Assembly: GCA_900769815.1 (NCBI GenBank)
Contig: CAAGID010000030.1
Location: 62,001 to 126,000 of the forward strand
Direction of reading: 5' to 3'
Length of the DNA: 64,000 nt
From: Clostridia bacterium
GTDB lineage: Bacteria; Bacillota; Clostridia; Christensenellales; QALW01
A model generated the notes under the pieces. The model saw only the letters and a program-made list of their open reading frames with translations, was not told where the DNA came from and searched no databases. The translations under genes were made by a program, and so were the position numbers. Below, piece by piece: positions 63,358 to 64,000 of the stretch (its first letter is position 1; the number at the start of each line of letters is the position of its first letter).

Positions 63358-64000
63358 AAGATTTCCTCCTTCTCTAAAACGGGACCGTCTTTGCAGATAC
63401 GCTTATAGCCCGTAACGGTTTTACAAGAGCAACCCATACAAGCACCGAAGCCGCAACCCATTCTTTCTTCAAAGCTAAACTGACCGCTTGTTACGCTTTT
63501 TTTGTAAATTGCTTTAAGCATAGGTTCAGGTCCGCAGGTATAAAAGTATGAATATTCCCTATCCATTTCATCGGTTACAAAGCCTTTTGTGCCGTATGAG
63601 CCATCAACTGTTGTAACGAAAACTTCTGCACCTAATTTTTTGAATTCTTCTTCATAAAAGATTTCGTCTTTAGTGTTAAAGCCAAGAATAACGGTAACCT
63701 TTTTGCCCATTTTAATAAGCTCACGGCAAAGCATATACATAGGCGGAACACCTACGCCACCGCCAATTAAAAGAGGTGCGTTTCCTGCTTTTGAAAGGTC
63801 GTATCCGTTACCAAGACCCGTTAAAATATCTAAAGTGCCTTCTTTCATAAGGCTCATCTGCTTTGTGCCTTTGCCTACAACCTTATAAACGAGAGTAAGC
63901 AAATCATTTTGACAGTCACAAACGGAAATAGGTCTTCTTAAATATAAGCCGTCAAGCTTAATATTTACAAACTGACCTGGACAAGTAATATCACTTGTAT
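63345..64000 (-). CDS. pyrK: Dihydroorotate dehydrogenase electron-transfer subunit, N terminus outside window
   Basis: The C-terminal 218 residues are visible; the frame stays open to the window edge, so the true start lies beyond 64,000 and internal methionines should not be taken as starts. FAD-binding R-R-P-I-S-V and the V-x-G-K-G-T-K stretch, the NAD-binding G-G-G-V-G-V-P-P and C-G-P-E-P-M, and the 2Fe-2S ligands in C-G-F-G-A-C-M-G-C with a later Cys are all present. Passes electrons from PyrD to NAD. Confidence 0.95.
   Translation of the reverse strand, partial: TSDITCPGQFVNIKLDGLYLRRPISVCDCQNDLLTLVYKVVGKGTKQMSLMKEGTLDILTGLGNGYDLSKAGNAPLLIGGGVGVPPMYMLCRELIKMGKKVTVILGFNTKDEIFYEEEFKKLGAEVFVTTVDGSYGTKGFVTDEMDREYSYFYTCGPEPMLKAIYKKSVTSGQFSFEERMGCGFGACMGCSCKTVTGYKRICKDGPVLEKEEILWEN

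Overview
The window is low-GC DNA from a Gram-positive anaerobe of the class Clostridia (Bacillota); a gut Oscillospirales-like bacterium fits best, but this is inferred. Supporting signs are AT-rich sigma-A promoters (TTGACA, 17 bp, TATAAT), strong GGAGG ribosome binding sites, U-tailed terminators, the recJ-rel-dtd-hemZ-hisS-aspS gene order, a class III fructose bisphosphatase, the clostridial single-chain PurL, and PyrK/PyrD type B. Almost everything is on the minus strand. Only a DMT permease, purC and a small XRE regulator are on the plus strand.

Layout. 1-3,260: truncated phosphohexomutase, DMT-family permease, thioredoxin, purC. 3,268-7,710: a compact accessory module. A divergent XRE regulator faces an operon of an SPFH/zinc-ribbon protein, a four-helix membrane protein, and a protein with zinc ribbon, TIR domain, one membrane helix and BspA-type leucine-rich repeats. 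This resembles an inverted Toll-like receptor and is the best candidate for an undescribed system. 7,744-17,870: housekeeping run recJ, rel, dtd, MBL hydrolase, hemZ, hisS, aspS. 17,946-20,595: secF, secD and a TIGR04086-like membrane protein; both Sec proteins lack the usual membrane aspartates. 20,745-23,503: a beta-CASP nuclease-like protein, a small membrane protein, a decayed four-helix-bundle gene with two in-frame stops, and an array of short palindromes. 23,507-23,666: tRNA-Asp and tRNA-Val. 23,733-24,164: a RbsD/FucU mutarotase.

24,345-43,951 is an 18-gene surface-polysaccharide locus read right to left. It holds an aminotransferase, an initiating phosphoglycosyl transferase, four further glycosyltransferases, an acetyltransferase, polymerase, flippase, a CDP-glycerol-type polyol-phosphate transferase, two ATP-grasp proteins, an SDR-cytidylyltransferase fusion, UDP-glucuronate-forming and epimerising enzymes, and a sugar kinase/nucleotidyltransferase pair. 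The product is predicted to be a uronic-acid-containing polymer decorated with polyol phosphate and perhaps amide-linked groups.

44,277-59,505 is one long purine transcription unit: purE, purF, purM, purN, an archaeal-type IMP cyclohydrolase, a lone AICAR transformylase, purD, purL, fhs, then probably fbp, a small acidic protein and a polysaccharide deacetylase. It starts from a consensus promoter followed by a ZTP (pfl) riboswitch with a terminator. The switch couples purine and one-carbon flux, since fhs makes the 10-formyl-THF used by PurN and the AICAR transformylase. The PurF lacks the catalytic N-terminal cysteine. 59,719-64,000 is the pyrimidine operon pyrK(partial)-pyrD-pyrF-pyrE-pyrB-pyrI, with no clear terminator before the purine promoter.
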